Shown here: piece after piece, positions 10,834 to 23,724 of the stretch
Layout: every line of letters begins with the position of its first letter
Position numbering within the stretch: the first letter of the stretch is position 1
From: Hydractinia symbiolongicarpus
Taxonomy: Eukaryota; Cnidaria; Hydrozoa; Anthoathecata; Hydractiniidae
Direction of reading: 5' to 3'
Assembly: GCF_029227915.1 (NCBI RefSeq)
Contig: NC_079875.1
Coordinates: 8,803,001-8,867,000 of the forward strand
Length of the DNA: 64,000 nt
Notes under the pieces: generated by a model
What the model was told of the DNA's origin: nothing
The model's database searches: none
What the model saw: the letters and a program-made list of their open reading frames with translations, nothing else
Made by a program: the position numbers and the translations under genes

Positions 10834-12254
10834 TTATTTCAAAGACTCTGGGAGATCTACTTCGTATTCTGTTAGCTTAGACGGCTTCGTTCTTTCACGT
10901 GTAGATCTTCTAACTTGTTCCATCGTAATTTCTTGATCGAGATTATGCCAATCTTCCTCTACTTCATACTCCCCAGTGTGCATACTTTCATCTTCACTGG
11001 TTACTGCGTCTTTGTCCGCTTCTCCTTCACAGGTTAACGGTGGTATATCGCAGTCTGCTACAGATGTTGATTTCATGAATAGTTTCTGACTCCTTTCTTT
11101 CCCTGGGTGATTAGGAATTTTCTTAAAGAAGGTGCTATGCCGTGTGATGACATGTTCATCCCACTCTGCAGTGACTCTGCCGTCAACCTTTTTGATAATG
11201 CGATGTGGTGTTCCACAGTAGGGCGTATCGCTCTTCTTTTGTTGCTTTTGCCGATACATAACCCAATCACCCACTTGTAGCTCACTCTCTGCAACATATG
11301 CTTTTCGGTCTGCATATTTTTTCATCGAGGTTTGCTTTGCCTCCTGCTTGGCTGAGATTTTGGTGTGGAACTTTGGCCTTTCAGCGCGGCGTGCTGCAGG
11401 CAACCGGGTTCTGTATTGTCTGCCATTGAATAAAACCTCTGCTGGACTGCGACCTGTCACTGTATGTGGAGTGCCCCGATATGCGCGCAGTAAGCGCTGT
11501 AATTTGTGTCTCCAGTTCAGGTGTTCCTGCAAAGACGTTTGCAAGAGCTTCTTGAGATTGTGCATAAAATTCTCTACCATGCCATTCGTCCATGGTGCCA
11601 AGGGTATTTTCGGACCATGCTTGAATCCCATGTATTTGGCATAGCTTGCAAATGTTGTGCTACTATAAGGCGGGCCGTTATCTGACCCTAGATATTCCGG
11701 AATTCCAAAAAGGGAAAAAATGCGATCCATGGCCGGCAGTACTGATTTGCAGATGTGGCGTGAACGACCTCTACAGCAGGGTACCGAGAATACATGTCTT
11801 GTACAACTAGTAGGTACTCATTACCACCCTCGATTGGCCCAAATAGGTCAGTGTTAAGTTTAATCCAGGGTTGTTCTGGTAGTGAAGAAGTTTTTATTGG
11901 TTCTTGTTGCTTCGTATCCGTTGCAGCTTGACACGGGTTGCAAAATGCTACAGATGCCTCCACCATAGCATCTATTCCTGGAAACCACATAGTGCATCTG
12001 ATGAGTTGTTTGCATTTCACTATGCCTTGATGGCCTTCGTGCGCTAGTTCTACAGTTTTCTGTTGTAGCTGTGACGGTATAATGATCATGTCTCCTCGCA
12101 ATCTAATACCTGAATCGTCCACACTGATTTCTTTGAAGATGGCTTGATAGGGTTGTAGCTCTTTCTGCCTCTTGTCAATGTATCCTTGTCGTACAGCAAT
12201 GGCAAGAGATTGAAGCGTTGGATCTTCCAACGTTGCCTGCACAATCAGAAGCAT
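10834..12254 (-). pseudogene. Ty3/Gypsy integrase, one frameshift
   Basis: The first frame (12254-11688) carries the integrase zinc finger (HEGH and CNPC) and the first core Asp (LNTDLFGPI). A single frameshift near 11730 moves into the second frame (11730-10834) with the second Asp (GSDNGPPY), the Glu (TNGMVENF), a C-terminal GDWVMYRQK segment and a basic tail (RRSTRERTKPSKL). All three DDE residues can be seen across the shift. The enzyme would insert element cDNA into the host genome. Reverse transcriptase and gag are absent: the element is cut at 12256 by repeat B. Confidence 0.85.
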
Positions 12255-12256
12255 AG

Positions 12257-12845
12257 CAAGGGGGTTCGACTATGTCTTGTGTTTGGGTGCGACGACCCCA
12301 CTTTTTACCCCAGTCCAGTAGGGAGCCCAAGTTTGCTCACTTGGTCTACAGGGTTAACGGTCCTGCTGTACCCATAGTTATTCATGTAAGAAGCTCTGCA
12401 AGGGGATGTGAAATTTCTCTTTCATGTCTTCGTGGTTTTACGCCCACGCATATCACCCCAGTAACTTCAGGCTGGTCCTAAGCATCAATCACCTGTGTAA
12501 GGCTGCGTTTTGGGATCCCGTAACACGTGTAAAGCTACAGCCAGGTTCACAAGTCCTGGCGCATAGGTAGTTGTTTGCCTCCTTTTTATAGTTTTTATTT
12601 ATTTGTGTATATATGCGTTTTATGTCAATATGTGTTGTTTTTTTGTTTTGTTGTTGTAATATTTGTATTGTCCAGAGGGTTGCTTTTTCAGTTAACTTGG
12701 TTGTACAGACCATCCTTGTAAAAGGGAGATCTTGCTTTGCATAGAGATCTTTAGAGGGTTTAACCTCTACCACTTAAATTAAGAGTCATTTGACTAGTCG
12801 AATCACTACAGCTTGCTGTTTTGTTTTCTCGTAATCATAGAATTA
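12257..12845 (+). repeat. Repeat B copy
   Basis: It starts AGCAAGGGGGTTCGACTATG and has a GCGACGACCCCACTTTTTAC module related to the modules of repeat A. The middle holds GTGTAAGGCTG and AGGTTCACAAG. It ends with hairpin 1 (TAGAGGGTTTAACCTCTA, about 12752) and hairpin 2 (CAGCTTGCTG, about 12812). A second full copy is at 27265-27900. It truncates the Gypsy integrase. Confidence 0.75.
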
Positions 12846-13449
12846 CATTTAAATCCCTCTAGCAATTCGGCATAAATTTTATGTATCTAATCAGAATTTT
12901 CTCATTCGAAAACCAACTTCACATGCTCTCGCAAGCTATTGCAACCCATGTTGATAACGGAAAGATCCCTTCGAACATGTGCGACCGATATTTATACAAA
13001 ATGCCTATAATCTTTATCAATACGTAGGACAGGGTTTCTGTGCTATGAAGTCTAGTTGCACGGTCAAACCCCTACGAAGAACATACCGAAGTGTCTAAGG
13101 TCAGACAGCTTTTCTGTTTCCAGGTTTGCTGCTTTTCATTCTTTGTCACAACCATTCTAAGGACTGGGTTCCAAGTCTACCTTTCTTAGCCCTGGGCTCT
13201 GTGTCAGTAGGTAAAAGCAACAACGATACGATTTGTAGTGGTCGACTCTTCTTTTTCCAATGTTTAACAAAAGTTTGAGGTTTTGGGGAGTGGTGTCAAT
13301 GAATGTGGCTGGTGTCTTGCAGGAGGCAGGGGATGCTTACTCAAGGGCCCGCACCAGATCCCAAGCACGAGTGAATTTCGCCAATCCTCATGTTTCCACA
13401 TTCATAGGTGTTTGTTTCGGTACAGCCGAAATCCATTAGCTTTTCGGTC
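12846..13449. other. No recognisable gene
   Basis: Unique-looking sequence without a convincing reading frame. It lies between repeat B and the 3' tail of the LINE. Confidence 0.5.
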
Positions 13450-13680
13450 ATTATTATTATTATTATTATTATTCATTTATTTATAGTTGACTAAGTATAA
13501 ATACATATATAGCTAATAAAAGCTAGTTAATGTCAACTTGAAAAGAAAGATTTTAAAATATACAGTATAAATATAAGGCATAAAATATTTTTAGATATAT
13601 ACAATTTTTTAACATTTGTGGTTGTATAAATTAAGTGAGTGTATAAGCAAATATGAAATTAGCGAGAGTACATCCGCGAG

Positions 13681-16600
13681 TCATATAAAACCAATTTGTG
13701 GGATGTATTTTTTACATAGTCTGCAGGAGCAGTTTGGTACCCACTTTTTAATTTGGGATTTAAAGGATTGCAAGGATGACATTTCTTTGATTCTTACCGG
13801 AATTTGTTGCCAGATTTTGTAACCGATGAAGGATAAAGTTTCTGTACCATAGTAAACTGATTTACCATTACGGCCAGTAAATTCTCGATTATTTCTTAGA
13901 TTGTATTTTGAATTATAAACAGGAAAAATATCTTGCATTATTTCTGGAGCCATGTCGTTTTTTATTTTGTACATCTCAGTTGCAAGAGATTGTAGGTTTC
14001 GTTGGTGTACCGTAACAGAGCTGTCCTTATAAAGGAGGTCTGCGAAGGAAAAAGAACTGTCGCTATAGACTATCCGCAGTGCTTTTTCATGTATTCGATT
14101 AATACGATTGTTTAGAGCTCTGTTGTGAAACATCCAAACTAGAGGGAAGTAATTGAATTGCGAAATTACGAAGGAATTCATTAATAGTTTCTTCTTATTA
14201 AAGTTCATAAAAGATGTCATCCTTGTAAGCGCATTTAGTTTCTGACTCGCTTTTGCACAGAGTTTAGACACATGCAGATCAAATTTAAGTTTGTTATCGA
14301 TAATGACTCCAAGTAGGCGTCCATGAGTGCTGCCTTTTATTACTGAGTTGCCTATCTGTGTACTTAATATTTCATTATTGCTTAAAAGCAAGTGACACTT
14401 GTCATCATTTGCTTTCATTGCATTATTTTCAAACCATGTAAACACTTTTTCAGACATGTTTTGAAGTTTAGTAACGACTTCCTTTGAGTCATTACCGATA
14501 ACATATGGTGTTGTGTCGTCTGCATAGCTCGCAAATTCAATGTCATTAAAATCAAATTCAACTGAGAAAAGATCGCAGATAAATATGTTAAAAAGTAACG
14601 GGCCTAGAATAGATCCTTGCGGAACGCCAAACAATATTTCAACCCATGAGCTATACGAATTTTTTATCTTTAATTTTTGAAATCTTCCACTCACATAACT
14701 CATAATTAGGCGTAGGGAATACATGTCAAATCCATATGCATGAAGTTTTGCGATCAGTAAATCATGTAGGAGACAGTCAAATGCTTTAGATAAATCAGTC
14801 AGAAGGGCTTCACATGCTTTACCTTCATCAACAGCCTTTTTCCATTTTTCAAGCATAACAGTGAGACAGTGCTGAGCACTGTAGCCTTTCCTAAATCCAC
14901 ACTGAAACTTACTTAGTATCGGTTAAAATAATCTTCAATCTGACGATACAGACATCTCTCAAAGATTTTTGAAAGGTTACTAAGAATGCTTATAGGTCTG
15001 TAGTTTGATTTGTCAGATCTGTCTTTTTCTTTAAAAGGTGGTGTCACATCTGCCCTTTTCAAAAATTCTGGGTATTTACACAGATCAATTGCAGAGTTAA
15101 CAGAGAAATGTAAAATTTCTAAATACTGATCTTCGTTTTCCTTAATTATTTTTGTTGATATATCGGTTTCTTGGCATGCCTTATGAATATTCAAATTTCG
15201 TATCTCTCTCCTGATTTCAGCTTTTTCTACATGATTGAAGGAAAAACCAGGAATGTAATCACCAATGTTTTTTTTATATTCAGTATACTTGGATGGTTTT
15301 CATGTCGTTTAATAGCCTTCAAAACAGGGTCATCTACGTTTGAGCAAATTACAGGGATTGTGTCAGATATTGTAAGATCCAGATTTTTTACAATATTCGT
15401 GAAGAAAGTGTTGAAAATGTTTGCAACCTTTTCATCATCCGATATGATTTCTTCTTTTTCTATCAGTGTTATAATTTGGGTCGATGGTCCTTTATCAGAC
15501 AAGAAAGGTTTTATAGTTTTCCAAAATGTCTTATTATCGGTAATTTTTTTAACATTTAGATTGCTGTAATAATCATATTTTTCTTTTCGAAATAGTGTGA
15601 CACAACTATTTCTTTGTTGATTAAAAGCTAATGTATTTTCTTCTGTTCTATTTTTTAAGTATTTATTTCTAAGCCTACTTCTTTTCATAACAGCCTTATG
15701 CAGGGTCCTATTCATGAACGGTGATTGGTTTGCTCTTACGTATTTTTTTTTTAATGGCGCAATTTTGCACATTCATGAAAGTTTTCTAACTCATCATCTA
15801 TCTTTTTTTTCGATTTTTCTATATTTTGAAGTCGACATGTTAGCTCATAACAAAAACGTTCATTTGAAAAGTTTTTGTAATTCCTATATTTGATGATATG
15901 AGATTTTTGTTTCTGAAAATATATTTTCATTACAGTGATGGCCATTTTATGGAAATCGGAGAGACCTGTTTCCAATGTGCTGGTGTTTTGGAAATAGTTA
16001 TATCGATTTGTGAGAAAAAGATCAATACACGATGGGTCCTTCAGGAGGCACTTAAGGTTGTAGAGTTCAGCAAATTCTGTCAGGGTATTTTCGTTAATTT
16101 CCGCATTAAAATTCTCCTAATAGTAATATGTTGTCATAATTTGCGGACAAAACATCAAGACCGTTACCAATATTTTTTAGATGTTCAGATATAGCATTTT
16201 TGTGGTGGTTGTATGAGCAACAGAGCAGCCATTTTTTTTTTTTTTTTCGCAGGTTTAGTTCGACAAAAAACCCTTCAAAATTGTCCGTACTAGTACTAGT
16301 TGGTTGCAACTGTTTTGATGGAATATCTTGACGTACATATAAGAGAATACCTCCACCTTTACTATTACGATCCAGACGAAAAGGCTTTGTGTAACCGTCG
16401 ATTTTAAATTGAGCGGTAGGAAAAGAGCTATCAATTTTAGTTTCAGAGATTAAAAGAACATCAAGGTTTCCATCAATTGCATCAACTAGACAGTCGAATT
16501 TATTTCGTACGGAATTAATGTTAGTTTGTCCAAGAATAATCCTATTTAAGTTTTGTAGACGTAAGTTTTTTAAGCAGGAAGAGAACGATATATCATTTTC

Positions 16601-16699
16601 TATCGTTTCTAGAGTTTTATTTATATTAAATGGTGCAATTGCATTAGGAAGAGTTGCTTCTTTTTTGTTAGATATTTTTGCGGGGATACTATTGCTCAT
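13681..16699 (-). pseudogene. LINE ORF2: AP endonuclease and reverse transcriptase
   Basis: The endonuclease part (16699 to about 15770) shows GQTNINSVRNKF, LDVLLISETKID, a GGGILLYVR block and, after a frameshift near 16106, the GLSDFHKM motif. The middle linker is 15772-15227. The reverse transcriptase begins at 15194 (SNYRPISILSNLSKIFERCL) and continues at 14856 with LTDLSKAFDCLLHDLL, FGVPQGSILGPLLFN and the catalytic ASYADD box. It ends in a Cys-rich NCSCRLCKKYIP tail. Breaks lie near 16106, 15760, 15210 and 14900. Intact, the protein nicks target DNA and copies LINE RNA there. The clade assignment (CR1/L2 group) is from motif memory. Confidence 0.85.
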
Positions 16700-16726
16700 A
16701 CAAACACCAAGTCAATCCTTAGAAAT

Positions 16727-17958
16727 AAAATTTAAAAAAGAATTAGCCAGTGTTACCGATCCATATTGGTTCAAATGTAGTTTACTTCTGTTAGGGTGAC
16801 GATTCCGATCCATCTGCTGATAGTGATTTATGAATGCGATATTTCGTTCAGCACATCCTTTATATAGGTGGTCATTGAGTTCGTCACATCTAATACCTTG
16901 ATCGTCATTTCTTGGAGTCAGACATTCGAGTAAATCAATGATGTTGCTAAATTAATTATATCGTTAGCTATAACCTCTGGTGCTACGTTTCTAGAAAGAT
17001 CATTTGTGCCAACATAAAGGATGATGTTATCTGGCTTTTTCTTCATGGTTGGTTTGACGTATTCATACATGTCTTCTGTCGTAGCTCCAGGAAAGGATTT
17101 TAGTATAACTCTCTTGTTTTGGTTGTACTCAAGGGATTTGGTCATCTTGTAACCGTTGATGCCTTTTATTATACTGTCTCCTAGTATACATGTAATTTTT
17201 TTAGTGTTAATAATGTTATTAGCGTTATTAAGTGATTGACTTTTTGTTGAAGTGTTTTCTTTATTATTATGTACAATTTTGTCTTCATTATTATGTACAA
17301 TTAGTTCCTCATTATTATGTATAAAGTTATTATTATTATAAGTATCACCTCTAAAACTTTCTGTTATTTCAGAGTGATCATTATTCTCATTATACAGATG
17401 TTCAAATCGATTTCGATGAACAAAGCTTTGGTTGTTATGGCGACTAACAGCTTCATTGTTGTTGCTAATGATTGTGCTTCTATTTATATTTTTTTTATTA
17501 ACTGTTTGAAATGAATTAAAATTTTCTTGCTGTAGCGATTTTGTAGAATAGTTATGCTCGACTGAGTTTTCAACTAAAATTTTTATGATTTCGTTTTTAC
17601 TTTGTATTTCTTGTCGCAAAAACTGAATTTCTTTTAATAAATTTGATTCCAGTTTATCCGTTTGGTCGACCTTATGAGCAACTGAACAATTATTGACAAG
17701 TTTTGAAATTTGATTTGAGATAAGAGTGTTTATCTCACCTTTTACGTCTTCAAGGATAGAATCTCTCAGTGCGCTGTATCTAGTTTTTTCATAGTGCTTA
17801 TCGCTAAAATCTTCTGCATTTAAAGTTGTATTGAGCTCTTTATATACGCCTTTTTTAACAGTTACATTATTATGTTCAATATTCATCTCTTTATTAATAT
17901 CCTCAAGCATTTTGTTAAAAATATTTTCCTCGTCCGTTTTCACGTCCGTCGCCGCCAT
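16727..17958 (-). pseudogene. LINE ORF1 with SGNH esterase-like domain
   Basis: The frame opens MAATDVKTDEENIF and has an Asn/His-rich low-complexity middle. A C-terminal SGNH-hydrolase-like domain follows, with ILGDSIIKG (Ser block) and LYVGTNDLSRN (Asn block). The uninterrupted frame stops at 16918. After one frameshift the next frame continues with YKGCAERNIAFINH and SKLHLNQYGS, the final block where Asp/His normally lie (Asn replaces Asp here), ending at about 16727. Esterase-type ORF1 proteins are known in CR1-group LINEs. It lies just upstream of ORF2. Confidence 0.75.
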
Positions 17959-18110
17959 TATGGGTTGTCAGCGACAACACAGCGACCATTGGACTGTTTC
18001 TTCCAGTCATCCCTGTAAAGGGGAGAATGCAGAAGTTCTCCAGTTGTTTCTTATTCTTTGGAGAGAAACCTCCTTTTTTATTAACATCTCTGTCTTAAAC
18101 ACGGCGGGAA

Positions 18111-18794
18111 AAACGGCATGAAAAAAGAGCCATCCGTAAATTTCAGGCTTTGTAATTAAAATCCATAATATGTAATCCTACGTGAAGTGTTCGTGAAACG
18201 CGTTCAAAATGGTAACGTTGCAGCGGTACAGGAAGAAGAAAAGGATGTTTTGTACAACTGTAGCTATGTATCTTCAAGAATAAATAACACAAGATATACA
18301 GTATATATATAACTGTTTCAAGATATATGGAACTGCAGTCGTTTTAAATATATTCAAAACATTTTATGGTATAAAAAACTAAGTAGCTATAGCTAGCTAT
18401 AGCTATATATAAGATTTAGATAACTGCACACTTGAAGATATTTTGTAGCTAAGGGCCCGTAGCTAAGAGCTGTTTTCTTCTTCAAAGATGGCTTTTATGT
18501 AATATGTACTCTTCTAAAATTATTGAAAAAGTCTGAGAATATTCAAAAACGTGCTAAAAATATACTAAACCATGAAATGTATGGAATGATAAAAGATATT
18601 ATATCTTTAAAAAATAAAATATAAAAATGTACAGCTACAGCTATAGCTACATACTCCATCCCAAAAAAATATAAATACAACATCTCGTTTTTTACTTGAG
18701 TACAAAATAAATTTAAGAATGGGGCGGTGTTATTTTGTAAAGGGACGAGAAAAATATCAATGAATATAGCTATACCAAAACAAAGCTAAACATA
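18111..18794. other. No recognisable gene
   Basis: AT-rich, with tracts built from AGCTATAGCTA-type short repeats (about 18390-18410 and 18640-18650). No gene or element ends were recognised. Confidence 0.4.
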
Positions 18795-19244
18795 GGTGGC
18801 CATCAATGATATGTTTTGTTTCGGGTCCTTCGACCGCCTCATTTTTTTGGAGTTTTTCCGAGTCGGTAAGTCAGAAATTTATAACTTTAACTATAAATTT
18901 TTTAACTTTAACCGTTCGAAAAGAAAAAGAAAAAAACAATATCGCAGAAAGAGAATACGGTGAATTTGAAAATACCGAATGCTATCTCTTTATGCATTAT
19001 TAACTTTAATTATGATTTACAATGCATAACAATCAATAGGTAATATATACAACAATAACCATTGTATATGTATATTGTATATGGTTTAAATACGCATCTT
19101 GATGGCAATGCACTGATTTTACAGAATCAACGTGTTAAAAGTTGTCAATTGCGAAAACTCCAAATTTCTTAAATACCGACCGACCGACTGACTCTCTTTC
19201 ACGAGTATTTCGGACCCGAAATAAACATATCATTGATGGCCGCC
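18795..19244. mobile_element. MITE with about 35-bp inverted ends, TA target duplication
   Basis: The left end GGTGGCCATCAATGATATG and, at the right, its near-perfect reverse complement (GGCGGCCATCAATGATATG) are each followed by TTTCGGGTCC. TA lies directly outside both ends (18793-18794 and 19245-19246). It is 450 bases long without coding capacity. The short plus-strand frame inside (18806-19003) is not a gene. Confidence 0.8.
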
Positions 19245-19437
19245 TAAAACATCTCATATAGTTGCAACTACAGTCAAACCTGTCTACAACGAACGCCTAC
19301 GAGACGGAAAATTTGTGGTCGTAAAGGACAGGTATATATAGATATATAAACATGAAAACCTTAAAAAATAATATCCAAAACGAATAAAGTATCAGTCTGT
19401 ATACATCAAAACAAAACTGATATATATATATATTAAG

Positions 19438-19534
19438 TGGATTAATTTTCACGCTGACTTTATTTCGAGGGAATTTAATTTCGCAGAGCACCCCGAAATC
19501 CGCAAAAAATTAATCCATGCAAAAATTAATCCAC
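19438..19534. repeat. Small palindromic MITE
   Basis: GTGGATTAATTTT at the left is the mirror of AAAAATTAATCCAC at the right, within 97 bases. A further copy of TTAATCCATGC lies just inside. Related TTCGCGAAAATAAAT-type sequences occur at 23240-23380. Confidence 0.55.
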
Positions 19535-19876
19535 TACAGGGTATATATAAAACATCTCGTACAAGTTATAAACTTTCTCTTTGAATGTAATCAAAGAAAA
19601 CCCAAAAAAACAAATATCCTAAATATATGAACAAATATCACTAGCTTAGCTAAAATATCCTGCAAATATATAGCTACACAGTCTTAAAATCATGATAAAA
19701 AGTAATAATTATAACATGCACTATAAGTGTTGTCATGTTTGTTTCAACCTAGATACATAGCTATGCATATTTCATGTGTGACAAAAAGCAAAGAATCGTT
19801 GTTTCCATTTTATAATATATACGCGTAATAGTGATAACTTCAAACAACATATATAGGCTCTAACTAATATAGAATA

Positions 19877-22645
19877 CTAAATTGAATACATTTTAGGTTC
19901 AACAAATGTAGTAATGTCCTGCATTAAATAACTATCACACAAGAAACACTTTCTATTATTATCAAGCTGTAACCTACATTTTTTACAACAACCTTCCTTT
20001 TCATCAGGTATGTACCTTACACGCCGCTTGTTATATTTCTTCAACCCATGTTCTTTTAGGTATACTAGTTGAATGAATTCATGTCGGAAGGTGAAAGACC
20101 AACGATTTTGATATGTGGCTTTTTTAGCATACTTAGCGATTTGTTGATGTTTTTGCTCTCTTCCTTCCATTGTATGGATACCGAGACCAAAACCAAACAA
20201 CTCCATAGACTTTTCAGAATGAACAGGAGCAACATTAGTGACATTCCACATTGACGGAGTAACTCGTGCATCAAATAAACAACAGCTTGTAAACAATTTC
20301 CTCCCAATAGATTTCATGACGTAAATATCATGAAGTGATATATCTGTAATGCGAACTGAATATGATACCATATCTCGCAAACATATTGACTGGAAGAAAA
20401 CTCTCATCAGCTTCTCTTTATTGCTAACACTAGTAAGTTTGCGAATAACAAGCTCTATTAACAAAGGAAAACCATGAAGATAGTTTAAACTTTCTTTCCC
20501 ACGAAATCGAAAAGCAAATTCCTTTTCCTTTTTGCCATCTTTGTTCTCATTGAACCATATTATTATTTTCTTAGCAAGTTAATTACAATTAATATCTTTG
20601 CGAATGCACTCAACAAATGCAACAAACAGGTTATCAGATGGAATAGTACTGTATGATTGGACGTTATCTGGAACATGTGATTCTGCTAGCACAACTTTTA
20701 GAATTACCATGAATCTTTACTTTACAGTGTTATTCTTCATGTGAAGAGGTTCACAAAAGGCACAGTCTACGTAAGGCCCAACAAGAGGCATTTCTTCTTG
20801 ACGACTTTTCAATTCTTTACTTATGTACGTAGTAATGGCAGTGCGTGTGTTAGCCAATTTTTTTTAAGGAGAGCATCTTTCTTGATTAACACCTTTGAAG
20901 CATCATTTAATCTCTTTTCATATGGAAAAGGTTTCCAGTGTGTTTCACCAGTGAGACTATATGATTTGGTAAAATCATTTGAATCATCTTTGTTCACAGT
21001 TCCAAATGTAGTAAAAAATTTGAAAGCGTTTGTAAGTTCACCAGCCAAAAATCGTTTGGTAGTGAGTGATGCGACTTTAAAGTCAACAGGTATCTTAGAA
21101 GTGATGCTGCTGTCTTTATCAACCATGTCAATAAAGAATACTTCTTTTTCCAAAATCTTCAATTGTTGCATTAAATATAGCAAGTATCTCCTAACAACTT
21201 GACCATTTTCCTTGACATTAGCACCAAAGATCAAATAATTTTCAAAACTACTGGCAATTCGTTAACCAACATTGAGAAATGACAACAAAAAAGTTGTCCC
21301 AGATCCAGGAGCCTCATCTCCACCTAGAGCAAGGAGAAACAACAATGAGGATGGATCTTTTCGTTCATAATTGTCAAACTTTACAAGCTTATCTTGCCTA
21401 AATTGATCGACATAAACATACAACTTTGCAATTCGAGGAGCATATGTAAGAAGGTTTCTGTACATTCCATCTCCAATTTCATCTCCAATTAAACCATTTG
21501 TAAATGTTGGATTGATATCATGAACCTCTCCAATATCAATATTCCTGATGTGATTAGAAAGCATTTTATAAGAGACAAAGTTCACAACTTGAGGTGCTTT
21601 ATTTGCATTACGCATGCTGGAATATGTTCTTTTTCCGAGCACTGATTGACAATAGTACACATTAAGTGATCTTGTGGTATTGGATTCTGAATAATAATAC
21701 TCCTTGTTGCGTTTATTGATACAACTATCTTCTGAACATTTAACAACTGATTTTTTTGACTGAATTTGATGTGACAACTGTTTTGCTGTGCACTTAGAAG
21801 TTAACGTAAACATCCTTCCTTCAATAGTTGTTTTAATATCATCATTTGATCCACCATGTATGGCCGCACAAGCTGCTATTGTCTCATTTGCTCGTCGACG
21901 TTTTGATGCAAGAGACAAGTTTTCAGTAGTTGGGTTGTTTCCACGGCGTACCCGTGTAGATGTAGATACAGCAATAACTGGTACATCTGTTTTATCTACT
22001 TTCTTAGTAAGCTCTTCAATTCTAGACTTCCGATTTCTCATTTTGTCTTCTAAACTTTTAATCTCCTTTTTCTGTTCAACTAAGATTGCAGTAAAATTAC
22101 TAATAGTTTTTTTTCCCTCAGAATATTCTCCTAAGCTTTTATTTTTATTTTGCATTGCCTTCGCCACTTCCACCACCTAACATAGACTTTTTAAGGAACT
22201 GTTTAACATAAGTGGTTCTAACTATTTTAGAAATATGGAATATGAATGTGCCTTTGTGAATGAAGTCGATTTTGATTGTTATTATCGTACCTTGGGATCT
22301 TCTCGATCTTGATCCTCTTTCAACAGTTATTTTGCGTCCATAAGCCGGAACATAATCTGCCACTGCTCGATAAAATTCGTTAAAAACACTTTTAAATATC
22401 TTCACTTTGATACAATTCTTCCAGGGATTTTTCACTGATTGTTGTGGTGAGATCTTGCGTTTTATGCTTTTCAAAATATCCAGGAAATGATCTTCCAATA
22501 TCGGAAGTACACTTAGCTTCCTTGCTTCCAAAATGTCATAAGGTTGGAGAGGATGGAAATGTGGATGTTCCCTCTGGTGTGACATAAGTAAACATATATA
22601 TAGATTGAAATTTAATAAGCTAAAGTAAAGTAAATAAGCCAACAT
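19877..22645 (-). pseudogene. Decayed multicopy element protein, unknown function
   Basis: Pieces in order on minus: 22645-22290 (LPILEDHFLDILKSIK, then RAVADYVPAYGRKITVERGS), 22176-21262 (coiled-coil start, then ALGGDEAPGSGTTFLLSFLN), an in-frame TAA at 21259, 21234-20821 (IFGANVKENGQVVRRYLLYL, then WKPFPYEKRL), a piece at 20680-20465 with another in-frame stop, and 20464-19877 (GIHTMEGREQKHQQIAKYA, FRHEFIQLVYLKE, and a Cys-rich end CCKKCR / CFLC). I recognise this as a repeated uncharacterised protein of invertebrate genomes, probably transposon-encoded, but I know no function. A likely intron lies between AAG|GTACGA (about 22288) and ATGTTAG (about 22179); splicing would join RRSQ to VEVAKAM. 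Confidence 0.5.
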
Positions 22646-22649
22646 AAAA

Positions 22650-23720
22650 AGTATATATAGCTAGCTACAAGTGTTACACAATTATATCTTTCTAGTAATT
22701 CCACAGTTTGGGAAAACACAAGAAATAAAAAATATCGGCCCACAGAGATTCGTGAAAAACGTACGTTTTAAAAATCCAAATATCTCAGCATTGAAGAAAA
22801 CATTTCAAAAAGTAAAACCATAGGAATCTCCATGAAAGACCTACTATCCTATAGAAACCAAACCTGGACATCTAAACACATGTAAAAATAGTGCTTACAT
22901 TAACTAAAAAATAGTATTATTATCTGTGGTCAGCGTTGGGGAAAAAAATCAATATTTTGCACTCGTGAAAATGTATAATATTTCTTATGAATCCTATCAC
23001 ATGGCACCTTGCCAGAAAGCCGCATTATTCAGCTTTTTAAAAATGGTAGATTTGTTATCGTTACGTGGGCAGAACGCCATGTAAGACATCATTTTGTAAC
23101 CTTATATAGACAGTACTTTCATCATATATAAATGAGGGCCGCGCAAGGCCGTATTTGAGGTGAGCAAACTTGCGGCTTTTTCCCCGAAATATTTCCCGCC
23201 GTGAAAAGGCTATTTTAATGGGAGAAATTACGTGAGACAAATTTTCGCGAATTTTGCGAATTTGCCCCAAGTTCGCGAAAATAAATTAAAAAACAACCAA
23301 TTATTGGCATTCGCGAAAATAAATCCCCTAAACCTTTATCATTTTGGCCATTCCCGAAAATAAATCTCGTAATTTTATTTCAATAAAATGATGAAAAATG
23401 AAAAATATTTACTTACGGGGATATATGCTCTAAAAGATTTCGAATTGATGAAGTCGTAGAAGTTCAGAGGTACGTGTCAAGCGGAATAAAAATATTTCGA
23501 ATAATTATTGTATACATGTATGTATTTTTGGATCAACAAAATCAATAAAAATGTGTTTCTCCTTCGAAGAAAAACTGCTTTGTTGCTTGCTTGCTGCTTG
23601 TCGAAACATATTTCGAATGTCCAACGTTTTTTCTTTTTTTTTTTTCACGACTTTCAATTTTGGTTTCTGCGCTTGCGTCTTAGTAGCACTTCTTTCTGCG
23701 GGCTGTTAAAAAAGAGTCAT
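22650..23720. other. No gene; MITE-like TTCGCGAA repeats
   Basis: The left part shows nothing. At about 23225-23380 the phrase TTCGCGAAAATAAAT recurs in direct and mirrored forms, as in a decayed palindromic MITE. Confidence 0.4.
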
Positions 23721-23724
23721 TTCA

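Larger units (their letters stand above)
13450..18110 (-). mobile_element. Nearly full-length CR1/L2-like LINE
   Basis: Read on minus, the element has ORF1 with an esterase domain, ORF2 with an AP-type endonuclease and reverse transcriptase, and an (AAT)8 tail at 13473-13450. Total length is about 4.65 kb, a normal full length. At least five frameshifts inactivate the reading frames while protein-level motifs stay clear, so it died fairly recently. The exact 5' end is a guess. Confidence 0.8.

Noticed and set aside
21788-22180. A 130-residue plus-strand frame
   Set aside because: It is the antisense of the coiled-coil part of the decayed element protein.
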